Origin: Mobilicoccus massiliensis
Lineage (GTDB): Bacteria; Actinomycetota; Actinomycetes; Actinomycetales; Dermatophilaceae
Direction of reading: 5' to 3'
Assembly: GCF_000826525.2 (NCBI RefSeq)
Contig: NZ_LN651331.1
Span: 682,026-746,025 of the forward strand
Length of the DNA stretch: 64,000 nucleotides
In this document: positions 50,025-59,292 of the stretch, piece by piece
How the letters are laid out: each line of letters opens with the position of its first letter
Numbering within the stretch: position 1 is the first letter of the stretch
The notes under the pieces: model-generated
Told to the model about the DNA's origin: nothing
Databases searched by the model: none
The model's input: only the letters and a program-made list of their open reading frames with translations
Translations under genes and position numbers: made by a program

Positions 50025-51980
50025 ATGACCGCTCGCAAGCTCGACCCGGTGACCTTCGAGGTCCTGAAGAACGCCTTCACGACGTCGGTGGACCTGATGA
50101 GCGAACAGATCCTGCGGACCTGCTACAGCTTTGTCATCTACAGCCGCGACTTCTCCTCGGCCCTGTGCGACGCGCGCGGCAACACGGTGATGCAAGGCAG
50201 TCAGGACATCGCCGTGCACGTCGGCACCCTGCACTTCCAGTGTCAGGCGGTGCTGGAGCAGTTCGGCGACGACATCCACCCCGGCGACGTGTTCGCCATC
50301 AACGACCCCTACCGGGGTGGGACGCACTTCAACGACGTGAGCTTCATCCGCCCGATCTTCGTCGAGGACGAGATCATCGCCTTCGCGCAGAACAAGGGCC
50401 ACTGGGCCGACATCGGTGGCAACGTGCCTGGCAGCTTCGACGTCAACGCGACGGAGCACTTCGGGGAAGGCCTGCGGATCCCCGCGGTACGGGTCTTCGA
50501 CCGCGGCACCTTCCGCTACGACGTCGCCGCCCTGCTGGTGGAGAACACGCGCTCGCCCGGGGTGAGCCTCGGCGACCTTCACGCCCAGTCGGAGGCGACC
50601 GCCGTGTGTGAGCGCGACATCCTCCGCCTCGTCGACCGGTACGGCAAGCAGACCATCGTCGATGCGATGGAGGAGGTGCAGGACTACGTCGAGCGTCTCG
50701 TGCGCACGCGGGTCGCCGAACTCCCGGACGGCACGTGGAGCACGGTGGACCACATCGACGGTGACCCCGGTCGCGGCGAGGGCCTCGTGCCCATCCAGGT
50801 CAACCTGCGGATCGAGGGCGACCAGATCCACTATGACCTGGAAGGGTCGGCGCCGGCCGTCGCCTCGTTCCTCAACAGCGGGTACGGCACGACGCACTCG
50901 GCGCTCTATGCGGGCACGAAGACCTTCTTCCCCGACGTCCCGCTCAACTCGGGTTTCTACCGAGCCGTCGCGGTGGACATCGGCCCGGAGGGCACCGTCG
51001 TCAACGCCGGATGGCCCTACGCCGTCACTGGGTTCTGCTCGGGGCCCTACGAGAAGATCATGAACGCGATCTTCGAGATCTGGTCGGGTGTCATGCCGCA
51101 GAAGGCACTCGCCTGCTGCTTCAACCTCGAATATCTCCTCGTCGGCGGCCGTGACGGGCGCACCGCGGAGAAGCCGTACTTCATGTGGTACGACTGGATG
51201 GCCGGCGGCTGGGGAGGGCGCGCATCGAAGGACGGATCCGGCGCCACCGCACCGGTGTTCGGCGTCGGTCTCGCCGTGCAGCCGCTCGAAGGCCAGGAAC
51301 GACTCTCCCCCGTGATCACCACGACCCACGCCATCGCGGTCGACTCCGGCGGACCGGGGCAGTACCGCGGCGGCTGTGGCATCGAGAAGGGCGGCACGCT
51401 CACCGACGCGGAGAAGACCGTGATGTCGTACTGCTGTGACCGTGCACGGTCGATCACGTGGGGCATCGAGGGTGGCCTGCCGTCGAACCCGCACGGCGTC
51501 TGGCTCAACAAGGGCACCGACGACGAGCGGTTCCTCGGCAGCGTGTTCTCGTCGGTGCCGGTCGGTCCGGGCGACACGTTTACCCGCCCGTCCGCGGGTG
51601 GCGGCGGCTTCGGGGACCCACTCGATCGCGACGAGAACGCCGTTCTCGAGGACGTCATCGACGGCTACGTCTCGGTGGAGCGTGCCGAGAAGGACTACGG
51701 CGTGGTCGTCGAGGTGATCGACCCCGAGCTCGACGACTACCGAATCGACGCCGCAGCCACGTCGACGGCCCGAGCGCGGATCCGGGCCGAACGCGCGGGA
51801 TGGTTGCAGGCCGACCCCGAGGAGATCGCGCAGCGGTACCGGTCCGGCGAGCTCGATGTGCTCGATCTCGTGCGCCAGTACGGCGTCATCGTCGACTGGG
51901 GCACCGGGCAGCTGTTGCCGACGACGACGCAGCAGTACCGAGAGGCGCTCGCCTCCCGCACCGTCTCCGGTTGGAGCTGA
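50025..51980 (+). CDS. Hydantoinase/oxoprolinase subunit B (HyuB family)
   Basis: A 651-residue partner of HyuA. It opens DPVTFEVLKNAFTTSVDLMS, contains VGTLHFQCQAVLEQFGDDIH, the AINDPYRGGTHFNDVSFIRP metal-site region, and SGGPGQYRGGCGIEKGG near residue 440, all characteristic of Hydantoinase_B. The length is somewhat above the ~580 typical of the family because of a C-terminal extension of ~80 residues. The ATG at 50025 follows AGGAGG placed inside the end of hyuA and is 1 nt after its stop, so the two are coupled. Confidence 0.92.
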   Translation: MTARKLDPVTFEVLKNAFTTSVDLMSEQILRTCYSFVIYSRDFSSALCDARGNTVMQGSQDIAVHVGTLHFQCQAVLEQFGDDIHPGDVFAINDPYRGGTHFNDVSFIRPIFVEDEIIAFAQNKGHWADIGGNVPGSFDVNATEHFGEGLRIPAVRVFDRGTFRYDVAALLVENTRSPGVSLGDLHAQSEATAVCERDILRLVDRYGKQTIVDAMEEVQDYVERLVRTRVAELPDGTWSTVDHIDGDPGRGEGLVPIQVNLRIEGDQIHYDLEGSAPAVASFLNSGYGTTHSALYAGTKTFFPDVPLNSGFYRAVAVDIGPEGTVVNAGWPYAVTGFCSGPYEKIMNAIFEIWSGVMPQKALACCFNLEYLLVGGRDGRTAEKPYFMWYDWMAGGWGGRASKDGSGATAPVFGVGLAVQPLEGQERLSPVITTTHAIAVDSGGPGQYRGGCGIEKGGTLTDAEKTVMSYCCDRARSITWGIEGGLPSNPHGVWLNKGTDDERFLGSVFSSVPVGPGDTFTRPSAGGGGFGDPLDRDENAVLEDVIDGYVSVERAEKDYGVVVEVIDPELDDYRIDAAATSTARARIRAERAGWLQADPEEIAQRYRSGELDVLDLVRQYGVIVDWGTGQLLPTTTQQYREALASRTVSGWS

Positions 51981-51986
51981 TGTCCT

Positions 51987-52025
51987 CGCAGGTGCGCGGG
52001 TGAGCTCTTCACCCGCGCACCTGCG
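51987..52025. terminator. Bidirectional terminator between hyuB and hppA
   Basis: A perfect 17-bp inverted repeat (51987-52003 with 52009-52025) around the 5-base loop GCTCT, placed 6 bp after the hyuB stop and 47 bp before the stop of the convergent pyrophosphatase gene. Confidence 0.85.
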
Positions 52026-52072
52026 GGGATGGGCCCGGGAGGTTGCGCCCGCCGCACTGGGCGCCGCGGTGG

Positions 52073-54511
52073 TCAGCCTTCGTCGTCGCGCCGTGCAGGA
52101 CCGGTGCCTCGCCGCGGCTCCGAGGTCTGACGCGTCCGCTCGGGCAGCTTGGGGATGCGCGGCTGGAGGATCGGGTAGTCCGGAGGCACGTGGACGGACT
52201 CGACGGCCGCGCCGCCCTCGTCGACGGCGGCCTCGACCTCGGGCAGGCCCTTGGTCGCGCGGTAGCGGGTGCGGTCGACGGCGAGGACGATGAGGAACGC
52301 CGCCACGGCCGCGATGCCGAGGCGGGCCCACAGCGCCCAGCCGGTGCCGGTGAAGAGCACGACGACCGCGGGGGCGATGAGCACCGCGACGAGGTTCATC
52401 ACCTTGATGAGCGGGTTGATCGCCGGTCCTGCGGTGTCCTTGAAGGGGTCGCCGACGGTGTCGCCGATGACCGTCGCGGCGTGCGACTCCGAGCCCTTGC
52501 CGCCGTGTGCGCCGTCCTCGACGATCTTCTTGGCGTTGTCCCACGCGCCACCGGAGTTCGCGAGGAAGACCGCCATGAGGACACCGGCCGCGATCGCGCC
52601 GGTGAGGAACCCGGCGAGCGCGCCGAACCCGAGCGCGAATCCGATGGCGACCGGAGAGAGCACGGCGAGCAGGCCGGGGGTCGAGAGCTCGCGCAGCGAA
52701 TCCCGGGTGCAGATGTCGACGACCCGGCCGTACTCCGGCTTCTCGGTGCCCGCCATGATGCCGGGACGCTCGCGGAACTGACGCCGCACCTCGAGCACGA
52801 TGGCCCCCGCCGCCCGGGTCACCGCGTCGATGGCCAGGCCGGAGAAGAGGAACACCACGGACGCACCGGCGATGACGCCGACGAGCGTCGCGGGATGGAC
52901 GATCTCGTAGGCGAGCAGCGCCGCCTGCAGATCCTGGCCTCGGGCGGCCAGGGTCTCGGTCACCGCGTCGTTGTACGAGCCGAACAGCGCGGTGGCGGCG
53001 AGGACCGCGGTCGCGATCGCGATGCCCTTGGTGATGGCCTTGGTCGTGTTGCCGACCGCGTCGAGATCGGTGAGCACCTGGGCTCCGTCGCCGGTGACAT
53101 CACCGGACATCTCCGCGATGCCCTGGGCGTTGTCGCTGACCGGGCCGAACGTGTCCATCGCGACGATGACCCCGACCGTCGTCAGCAGACCGCAGCCGGC
53201 GAGCGCGACGAAGAACAGCGAGACGACGATCGAGCCCGCGCCGAGCAGGTAGGCGCCGTACACGGCCGCGCCGATGACGGCGGCCGTGTAGACGGCCGAC
53301 TCGAGTCCGACACCGATGCCGGCGAGGACGACGGTGGCCGCGCCGGTGACCGAGGTGCGGGCGACGTTGCGGGTCGGCTCGTTCTCGGTACCGGTGAAGT
53401 GGGCGGTGAGCGCGAGGATGACCGCGGCGAGGACGATGCCGAGCGTCACCGCGGCCCAGGCGCGCAGGCGGGGATCACCTGCGAGCGCGGAGACCGTGGG
53501 GTCGACCCCGGCCAGTCCGCCGAACGTGCCCGGCAGGTAGGCGTAGGCCGCGATGCCGCACCCGATCACCGAGACGCCGGCCGCGATCGCGAACCCGCGT
53601 GTGATGGCGCGCAATCCGTTCTCACCGGGCTTGACCCGGGTGAGGTAGATGCCGATGACCGCCGTGAGCACCCCGACGGCGGGCACGATCAGCGGGAACA
53701 CCAACCCGTGAGCGCCGAACGCGGCCTTGCCGAGGATGAGGGCAGCGACGAGCGTCACCGCGTAGGACTCGAAGAGGTCGGCGGCCATCCCGGCGCAGTC
53801 GCCGACGTTGTCGCCCACGTTGTCGGCGATCGTCGCGGCGTTGCGGGGATCGTCCTCGGGGATGCCCTGCTCGACCTTGCCCACGAGGTCGGCGCCGACG
53901 TCGGCGGCCTTGGTGAAGATGCCTCCACCGACGCGCATGAACATGGCGAGCAGCGCGGCACCGAAGCCGAAGCCCTCGAGCACCGTCGGGGCACGGTCGC
54001 GGAAGGCGACGACGACGATCGCGGCCCCGAGCAGCCCGAGGCCGACGGTGACCATGCCGACCGCGCCGCCGGTGCGCACGGCGAGCCGGAATCCGGGCGT
54101 GCGATCGCCCTTGCGTGAGGCGGCGGCGACGCGCACGTTGGCCTTGACCGCCAGGGTCATGCCGAGGTAGCCGATGGCAGCCGAGAACCCCGCGCCCACG
54201 ACGAACGCGACGCTGCGCCCCAACCGACTGGCGAGATCGGGCGCGGGCAGGATGAGCAGGACGAGCACCGCGGCGACGACGAACCAGACGAGCGTGCGCA
54301 TCTGCCGGTTGAGATAGGCCGAGGCACCCTCCTGCACCGCGTGGGCGATCTCCTGCATCTTCGGGGTGCCGGCGTCGGCGCGCAGCACCTCGGCCCGGAA
54401 CATCACCCCGAAGACGAGCGCGATCACCGCCACGACTCCGATACCCAGCACGAGGGCGACGTCTCCCCCGCCCAGATCGAGCCGACCCGCCGCTGCCTGC
54501 ATCGAACCCAT
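52073..54511 (-). CDS. hppA: Membrane-bound proton-pumping pyrophosphatase, K+-insensitive type
   Basis: An 812-residue H+-translocating pyrophosphatase with about 16 membrane helices. It couples PPi hydrolysis to proton export. Substrate motifs are DVGADLVGKVEQGIPEDDPR, NAATIADNVGDNVGDCAG and the C-terminal GDTVGDPFKDTAGPAINPLI. The diagnostic position in GNTTKAITKG is Lys (K+-dependent enzymes have Ala), so it should be K+-independent. A C-terminal cytosolic extension of ~70 residues follows the last helix. The ATG at 54511 has no strong ribosome-binding site in view, and the second Met (MQAAAG) is three codons in. Confidence 0.95.
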   Translation of the reverse strand: MGSMQAAAGRLDLGGGDVALVLGIGVVAVIALVFGVMFRAEVLRADAGTPKMQEIAHAVQEGASAYLNRQMRTLVWFVVAAVLVLLILPAPDLASRLGRSVAFVVGAGFSAAIGYLGMTLAVKANVRVAAASRKGDRTPGFRLAVRTGGAVGMVTVGLGLLGAAIVVVAFRDRAPTVLEGFGFGAALLAMFMRVGGGIFTKAADVGADLVGKVEQGIPEDDPRNAATIADNVGDNVGDCAGMAADLFESYAVTLVAALILGKAAFGAHGLVFPLIVPAVGVLTAVIGIYLTRVKPGENGLRAITRGFAIAAGVSVIGCGIAAYAYLPGTFGGLAGVDPTVSALAGDPRLRAWAAVTLGIVLAAVILALTAHFTGTENEPTRNVARTSVTGAATVVLAGIGVGLESAVYTAAVIGAAVYGAYLLGAGSIVVSLFFVALAGCGLLTTVGVIVAMDTFGPVSDNAQGIAEMSGDVTGDGAQVLTDLDAVGNTTKAITKGIAIATAVLAATALFGSYNDAVTETLAARGQDLQAALLAYEIVHPATLVGVIAGASVVFLFSGLAIDAVTRAAGAIVLEVRRQFRERPGIMAGTEKPEYGRVVDICTRDSLRELSTPGLLAVLSPVAIGFALGFGALAGFLTGAIAAGVLMAVFLANSGGAWDNAKKIVEDGAHGGKGSESHAATVIGDTVGDPFKDTAGPAINPLIKVMNLVAVLIAPAVVVLFTGTGWALWARLGIAAVAAFLIVLAVDRTRYRATKGLPEVEAAVDEGGAAVESVHVPPDYPILQPRIPKLPERTRQTSEPRRGTGPARRDDEG

Positions 54512-54542
54512 CGGATGCCTCCCGCCTTTGGGAACCGAGGCA

Positions 54543-54592
54543 GGGATCGGTCGGACCCGCCTGCCCGTATGCAGGCCAGTCTGACCGATCCC
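54543..54592 (-). terminator. Hairpin terminator downstream of phoD
   Basis: Ten-base perfect arms (54543-54552 GGGATCGGTC with 54583-54592 GACCGATCCC) extended inward by GAC/GTC and a nested CCTGC/GCAGG hairpin. It lies between the phoD stop and the hppA start on the minus strand. Confidence 0.75.
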
Positions 54593-54635
54593 CGGCCTGC
54601 GGGGCGGGATTTCGAGAGAGCGGATCCGGGCGGGC

Positions 54636-56264
54636 TCAGCGCTCGTGCGGTTCGAGCGTCTTGCGGTAGAGCGTCTCGCCCGTGGCGTCGCGCAGGCTCA
54701 CGTGGAAGAGGCCGTCACCGGAGATGGTCACGTGCCCGAAGAACTGGTTCTTGCCCGTCCTCGGCGACTGGCCCGGGTAGTCCCCCGACTTCGTGAACAG
54801 TGCCTTGGGACCGAAGGTGGCGTCGAACTCGTTGGGGCCGAAGGATCCGGCGTGGATCGCACCGGCGACGAACTCGTAGAACGGGTCGAAGTCGGTGAAG
54901 ACCGCGCGTGCCGGGTCGTAGTGGTGGGCGGCGGTGTAGTGCACGTCGGCGGTGAGCCACACGACGTTGCGGATCCGGCGCTTCTTGATGCCCGAGAGGA
55001 CGCGGCCGAGTTCGTGTTCACGCCCGCCCACGCCGGTCTGCCGCCCGTCGGAGACCGCCTCGGCGCCGGTGCCGTCGGGCACGATCAGGCCGAGCGGCAT
55101 GTCGGCGGCGATGACCTTCCACGTCGCCGTCGAGGTCTCCAGTTCGCGCAGCAACCAGCGCACCTGCTCCTCGCCGAGGATCGCGACGGGGTTGGTCGTG
55201 GCCGCAGTCGGGTTGTCGCCACGGTGGGTGCGCATGTCGAGGCAGAAGACGTCGAGGTGGCGGCCGCGGGAGATCTTGCGGTAGATGCGGCTCGGCTCCG
55301 GCACCTCACCCTTGCGGCGGGGCCGGACGCGGTCGCGTCGATCGGTCCACGTGTACCAGCCGCTGCGGTGCCGCAGGTACCCGTCGGCGATCGGCATGTT
55401 CTCGCCGAAGGCACGGCGAGCGCGGGCCGCGAGCACGTCGACCCGGCGCTCCTGCGTGTACGCCGGCAGATCGAGCACCTCACCGGGGTACCAGTTGTTC
55501 GTCGTCTCGTGGTCGTCCCACTGCGCGATGACCGGCACGTGCGCGTACATCTCCCGCACGTTGCGATCGGACTGGTTGTAGCGGTAGCGGCCCCGGAACT
55601 CGGTGAGGGTCTCGGCGACCTTGGCGACCTCCTCGGTGACGACGTTGCGCCACACCTGCCCGTCCTTCTCGGTGACCTGCGCGGAGATCGGCCCGTCGGC
55701 GTAGATGTTGTCGCCGGAGTGGATGAGGAAGTCGGGGCGCGTCTCGGCCATCGCCGCGTACCCGGGCATGCCGCCGATGTCGGGGTTGATGCCCCAGCCC
55801 TGACCGGCGGTGTCACCGGTCCACACGAACGTCGTCTCGCCGCGGTGGCGCGCCGTGGAGAAGCTGCCCTTGACCATCTGGCTGCGAGCGCCGTCGGCGT
55901 CCTCGAAGCCGATGCTCACCGTGTACTCACGGCCCGGCGCGAGGCGCTCGAGCCCGATCTTGGCCGTGTGGTCGGTCGTCGCCGTGGCCCACGGCCCGAC
56001 GATCTCGCGGGCACCGTGGCGGGTGCCGTCGGAGACCCGGGCGATCATCCGGCCCGTGCGGTCGCTGCGCGCCCACAGCACCGCGCGATCGGTCGTCACG
56101 TCACCGATCTGGATGCCGCTGGGCAGCGTGCCCCGCGACCGGACGAGCGCGGCCGCCCGGGGCGACGCGTGCGTGATACCGCCAGCGAGAGCGAGGCCGG
56201 CGGCACCGCCGGCGAGGACGGCGCGACGCGAGATGTCGCGACGGACAGGGGATTCGGAGGTCAT
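54636..56264 (-). CDS. phoD: Secreted alkaline phosphatase/phosphodiesterase, PhoD family
   Basis: A 542-residue exoenzyme with a Tat-type signal: RRDISRRAVLAGGAAGLALAGG followed by an Ala-rich cleavage region (~residue 40). The N-terminal PhoD_N beta domain (SGIQIGDVTTDRAVLWARSD) leads into the metallophosphatase core, with VWTGDTAGQGWG, FLIHSGDNIYADGPI, VIAQWDDHETTNNWYPGE and VVWLTADVHYTAAHHY. The latter two are the Asp/His metal-site motifs of PhoD, which uses Ca2+ and Fe3+. It releases phosphate from phosphomonoesters and diesters outside the cell. ATG at 56264 chosen so that the twin arginines sit 9-15 residues in; starts at 56279 or 56282 are possible. No PHO box was recognised. Confidence 0.92.
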   Translation of the reverse strand: MTSESPVRRDISRRAVLAGGAAGLALAGGITHASPRAAALVRSRGTLPSGIQIGDVTTDRAVLWARSDRTGRMIARVSDGTRHGAREIVGPWATATTDHTAKIGLERLAPGREYTVSIGFEDADGARSQMVKGSFSTARHRGETTFVWTGDTAGQGWGINPDIGGMPGYAAMAETRPDFLIHSGDNIYADGPISAQVTEKDGQVWRNVVTEEVAKVAETLTEFRGRYRYNQSDRNVREMYAHVPVIAQWDDHETTNNWYPGEVLDLPAYTQERRVDVLAARARRAFGENMPIADGYLRHRSGWYTWTDRRDRVRPRRKGEVPEPSRIYRKISRGRHLDVFCLDMRTHRGDNPTAATTNPVAILGEEQVRWLLRELETSTATWKVIAADMPLGLIVPDGTGAEAVSDGRQTGVGGREHELGRVLSGIKKRRIRNVVWLTADVHYTAAHHYDPARAVFTDFDPFYEFVAGAIHAGSFGPNEFDATFGPKALFTKSGDYPGQSPRTGKNQFFGHVTISGDGLFHVSLRDATGETLYRKTLEPHER

Positions 56265-56392
56265 GAGCGGAAGGCTCATCACCGCGGGTGACGACCGGGT
56301 GACACCCCCGGGGCCGGGAGGTGACCGTTGCCCGACCGTCCCACTCCGCGCGGTGACCGGCGCGGCAGTGCGGTCGCCGTTAGGCTCACCTG

Positions 56393-57028
56393 GTGAACGA
56401 GCAGGAGCACTACTTCACCGCCGATCCGGCCAGTGCGCAGCAGCGTCGCGAGCTGGCGGTAGACCTCGTCGGGCGCCGCGTCACCGTCGAGACCGCGCCG
56501 GGAGTCTTCTGCCCCGACCGCCTCGACCTCGGCACGTCGGTGCTCCTGCGCGAGGTCCCCGACCCGCCCGAGCACGGTGACCTGCTCGACCTCGGGTGCG
56601 GCTGGGGTCCGGTGACCCTCACCCTCGCGACGCTCTCGCCCGAGGCGACCGTGTGGGGCGTCGACGTCAACCGGCGCGCACTCGACCTCACCGCACGCAA
56701 CGCGGCCCGTCTCGCGCTGGAGAACGTCCGCACCTCCGAGCCCGACGATGTTCCCGGTGACCTGCGCTTCGGCACGATCTGGTCGAACCCGCCCATCCGC
56801 GTGGGCAAGGCCGTTCTCCACGACATGCTGCTGCAGTGGCTCCCACGCCTGCTGCCCGGTGGCACCGCCTACCTCGTCGTCCAGAAGAACCTCGGGGCCG
56901 ACTCCCTGCACGCCTGGCTCGGAGGCACGCTCGGCTCCCGGTTCGCCACGAGCAGGCTCGCCTCGGCCAAGGGGTTCCGCGTGCTCGCCGTGCACCACCA
57001 CCTGGCGCCGGACGAGGAACCCGCCTGA
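56393..57028 (+). CDS. Class I SAM-dependent methyltransferase, RsmC-like
   Basis: A 211-residue methyltransferase. Motif I is LLDLGCGWGPVTLTLA (~64-79), motif II VWGVDVNRRALDL, and the catalytic SNPPIRVGK corresponds to the NPPF-type motif of N-methyltransferases acting on bases (RsmC/RlmG family). The N-terminus EHYFTADPASAQQRREL is the one typical of the actinobacterial proteins annotated as 16S rRNA m2G methyltransferase. Only the C-terminal catalytic domain of E. coli RsmC (which is ~340 residues) is present. The GTG at 56393 is the start. It is convergent with dapF. Confidence 0.88.
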   Translation: MNEQEHYFTADPASAQQRRELAVDLVGRRVTVETAPGVFCPDRLDLGTSVLLREVPDPPEHGDLLDLGCGWGPVTLTLATLSPEATVWGVDVNRRALDLTARNAARLALENVRTSEPDDVPGDLRFGTIWSNPPIRVGKAVLHDMLLQWLPRLLPGGTAYLVVQKNLGADSLHAWLGGTLGSRFATSRLASAKGFRVLAVHHHLAPDEEPA

Positions 57029-57057
57029 GCTCTGGAGCATCGTCAGGAGCGCGGGAC

Positions 57058-57957
57058 TCAGGAACGCGGGACGATGACCGTGCCGTCGGCGACGAGCGTG
57101 GCCGGGCCGGCGAGCTCGACGCGCTGACCGGGCAGAGCGCGCACGTGCAGCGTGCCTCCGGGCACGTCGACACGCCAGCTCTCGTTCTCCTGTGGCTGAC
57201 CGCTCCACGTCATCAGCGCGAGGGCCGCGGCCGCGGCGCCGGTGCCGCACGAGCGGGTCTCCCCCACGCCGCGTTCGTGAACGCGCATCTGCAGGTGTCC
57301 CGGGCCGAGGGGCTGGACGAGTTCGACGTTCGCGCCGCCTGCCGGCGCGGGGTTGAGCACGGGCGCGTCGGAGAGGTCGATCCCCATGAGGTCGACGGTC
57401 TCGGGCAGCGGCACGACAACGTGCGGGTTGCCGAGGTCGAGGCTCAACCCGGGGAGTGGATCGAGCCCGGGAAGGGCGACGAGGGTGTCGTAACCGGGCC
57501 CTGCCGGAGCGTCGGGATGCGTGAGCCGCCAAGGGCCGAGGTCGACCGCGTACGAGGTCTCACCGCCCTCCTGCGTGGAGACGTCAGCGACCTTGACACC
57601 CGCGCGGGTCGCGATCGGCACCCGATCCCCGGTGGCCAGCCCCTCGCGCAGGAGGTAGGCGGCGAAGACGCGGGTTCCGTTGCCGCACATCTCGGCCCGG
57701 CTGCCGTCGGCGTTGCGGTAGTCCATGAACCACTCGGCCTCGGCGGCGAGTGCCCGCACGTCGGGCTCCTCGGCGAGGCGAGTCGGTACGACTCGGATGA
57801 CTCCGTCGCCACCGAGTCCGCCGCGGCGGTCGGCGAGGAGGCGCACCTGGGCGTCGTCGAGCGGGTGGAGACCCTCGGGATCGGGGACGAGCACGAAGTC
57901 GTTCTCGGTGCCGTGTCCCTTGGTGAAGGGCAGGATCTCTCGGGTCGCGTCGCTCAC
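57058..57957 (-). CDS. dapF: Diaminopimelate epimerase
   Basis: A 299-residue two-domain PLP-independent epimerase converting LL- to meso-diaminopimelate for lysine and peptidoglycan. The catalytic pair is Cys91 in EMCGNGTRVFA and Cys237 in RSCGTGAAAA. The N-terminus has FTKGHGTENDFVLV. The protein is one exon of the miaA-dapF pair: its start at 57957 lies 12 bp downstream of the miaA stop. Confidence 0.96.
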   Translation of the reverse strand: MSDATREILPFTKGHGTENDFVLVPDPEGLHPLDDAQVRLLADRRGGLGGDGVIRVVPTRLAEEPDVRALAAEAEWFMDYRNADGSRAEMCGNGTRVFAAYLLREGLATGDRVPIATRAGVKVADVSTQEGGETSYAVDLGPWRLTHPDAPAGPGYDTLVALPGLDPLPGLSLDLGNPHVVVPLPETVDLMGIDLSDAPVLNPAPAGGANVELVQPLGPGHLQMRVHERGVGETRSCGTGAAAAALALMTWSGQPQENESWRVDVPGGTLHVRALPGQRVELAGPATLVADGTVIVPRS

Positions 57958-57969
57958 TCCCGCAGTGTC

Positions 57970-58884
57970 TCAGGTGTGGATCGACGACAGCGCGCGGTCG
58001 AGCAGGTCGGGGGCCGTGCCGTCGAGCCACGCGATGCGCGGGTCGGCGCGAAACCAGCTCTCCTGCCGGCGCACGAGCCGCCGGGTCGCCGTCGTCGTCG
58101 CCTCGATCGCCTCCTGCTCGCGCATGCGGCCCGCGAGCTGGGCGAGGGCCTCCCGGTACCCAACGGCCCGGGAGGCGGTGCGCGTGCGGGAGAGGCCGCG
58201 TTCCTCGAGCTGCTCGACCTCGTCGAGGAGGCCGTCGGTCCACATCCGGGCGGTGCGACGCGCGATCCGCTCGTCGAGCACGGCGCGCTCGACACCGAGG
58301 CCGAGCATCACGGTCGGTCGGAGGTACTCGCGTCGCGGCATGGTCGCGGAGAACGGTCTGCCGGTGAGCTCGACGACCTCGAGAGCGCGGACGATGCGAC
58401 GGACGTTGTTCGGCTCGATGGCAAGAGCAGCCTCGGGATCGACCTCGCGGAGGCGGGCGAGCATCGCCGGGGTGCCCGAGGTGGCGGCCTCAGCTTCGAG
58501 GCGGGCGCGCACGGTCGCGTCGGTGGGCGGGATCTCGAGGTGGTCGACCGCGGCGCGCACGTAGAGCCCGGAGCCGCCGACGAGCAGCGGTACCCGGCCG
58601 CGGGCGTAGATCGCATCGATGTCGGCGCGGCAGTCGCGTTGGTAGGCGGCGACGCTCGCGTCCTGGTCGATGTCGAGGACGTCGATCTGGTGATGGGGAA
58701 TCCCGCGCCGCTCGCCCACCGGCACCTTGGCGGTGCCGATGTCCATGCCGCGGTAGAGCTGAGACGCGTCGGCCCCGACGATCTCCCCGCTGAGTCGTTC
58801 GGCCAGGTCGAGCGCGAGCGCCGATTTGCCCGTCGCCGTGGCCCCCACCACCGCCACGAGCGGAGGCGTGGGCGAGGAGGTCAT
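57970..58884 (-). CDS. miaA: tRNA dimethylallyltransferase
   Basis: A 304-residue enzyme that adds the dimethylallyl group to A37 of tRNAs reading UNN codons. The P-loop is VGATATGKSALALDLAERL (~12-30), followed by IVGADASQLYRGMDIGTAKV and the DxxxxR-type QIDVLDIDQDASVAAYQRD. Conserved GYREALAQLAG and RRLVRRQESWFRADPRIAWL lie near the C-terminus. Same direction as dapF and 12 bp upstream of it. MiaB, which modifies the product further, is encoded 570 bp upstream. ATG at 58884. Confidence 0.96.
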   Translation of the reverse strand: MTSSPTPPLVAVVGATATGKSALALDLAERLSGEIVGADASQLYRGMDIGTAKVPVGERRGIPHHQIDVLDIDQDASVAAYQRDCRADIDAIYARGRVPLLVGGSGLYVRAAVDHLEIPPTDATVRARLEAEAATSGTPAMLARLREVDPEAALAIEPNNVRRIVRALEVVELTGRPFSATMPRREYLRPTVMLGLGVERAVLDERIARRTARMWTDGLLDEVEQLEERGLSRTRTASRAVGYREALAQLAGRMREQEAIEATTTATRRLVRRQESWFRADPRIAWLDGTAPDLLDRALSSIHT

Positions 58885-59027
58885 GCCCGCAGTCTGCCAT
58901 CGCGTGCCGTGGGCGAGGTCTCACCATCCGAGCGGCGGTGTTTTCTCTTGGGCGTGCAGTGGGCAAGGGTGGGACTGTCGTCGTCCGCCGGCGGCGTGAA
59001 CGATCTCGTCGACTCGAGGAGAACAGC

Positions 59028-59240
59028 ATGAGCCAGTTCGACAACCTTGCCGACCAGGCCAAGAACGCTGCGAGCCAGCACCCCGACCAGGTGAACCAGG
59101 GCATCGACCAGGCCGGTCAGATGGCGAACGAGAAGACCGGTGGTCAGCACGGCGACCACATCGACCAGGGCGCCGACCAGGTCAAGCAGCACCTCGGCAC
59201 CAACCAGGACGACCAGCAGCAGGGTCAGCAGCAGCAGTGA
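59028..59240 (+). CDS. Small antitoxin-like protein, MT0933 (Rv0909) family
   Basis: A 70-residue, very hydrophilic, Gln/Asp-rich protein. It reads MSQFDNLADQAKNAASQHPD with the family signature EKTGGQHGDHIDQGADQVK, matching the actinobacterial MT0933_antitox family (Rv0909 type). The C-terminus ends in a run of glutamines. GAGGAG lies 6 nt before the ATG at 59028; a frame open to 58938 is not supported. No toxin-like gene is adjacent: it is flanked by miaA and miaB, both on the other strand, and followed by its own strong terminator. It may therefore be a stand-alone stress or DNA-associated small protein rather than half of a toxin-antitoxin pair. Confidence 0.8.
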   Translation: MSQFDNLADQAKNAASQHPDQVNQGIDQAGQMANEKTGGQHGDHIDQGADQVKQHLGTNQDDQQQGQQQQ

Positions 59241-59255
59241 GCTGACACGCGCCGT

Positions 59256-59292
59256 CGAAGGGGCCCGGACGAGGATCGTCCGGGCCCCTTCG
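59256..59292 (+). terminator. Strong terminator after the antitoxin-like gene
   Basis: A perfect 16-bp stem (59256-59271 with 59277-59292) around the 5-base loop AGGAT, 15 bp downstream of the stop. It also lies on the side facing the end of miaB, which is convergent, so it could serve both strands. Confidence 0.85.

Noticed and set aside
58885-59027. Toxin gene partner for the antitoxin-like protein
   Set aside because: The only frames upstream are read-through shadows of miaA or non-coding sequence without a start site; none resembles the Rv0910 partner or known toxins.
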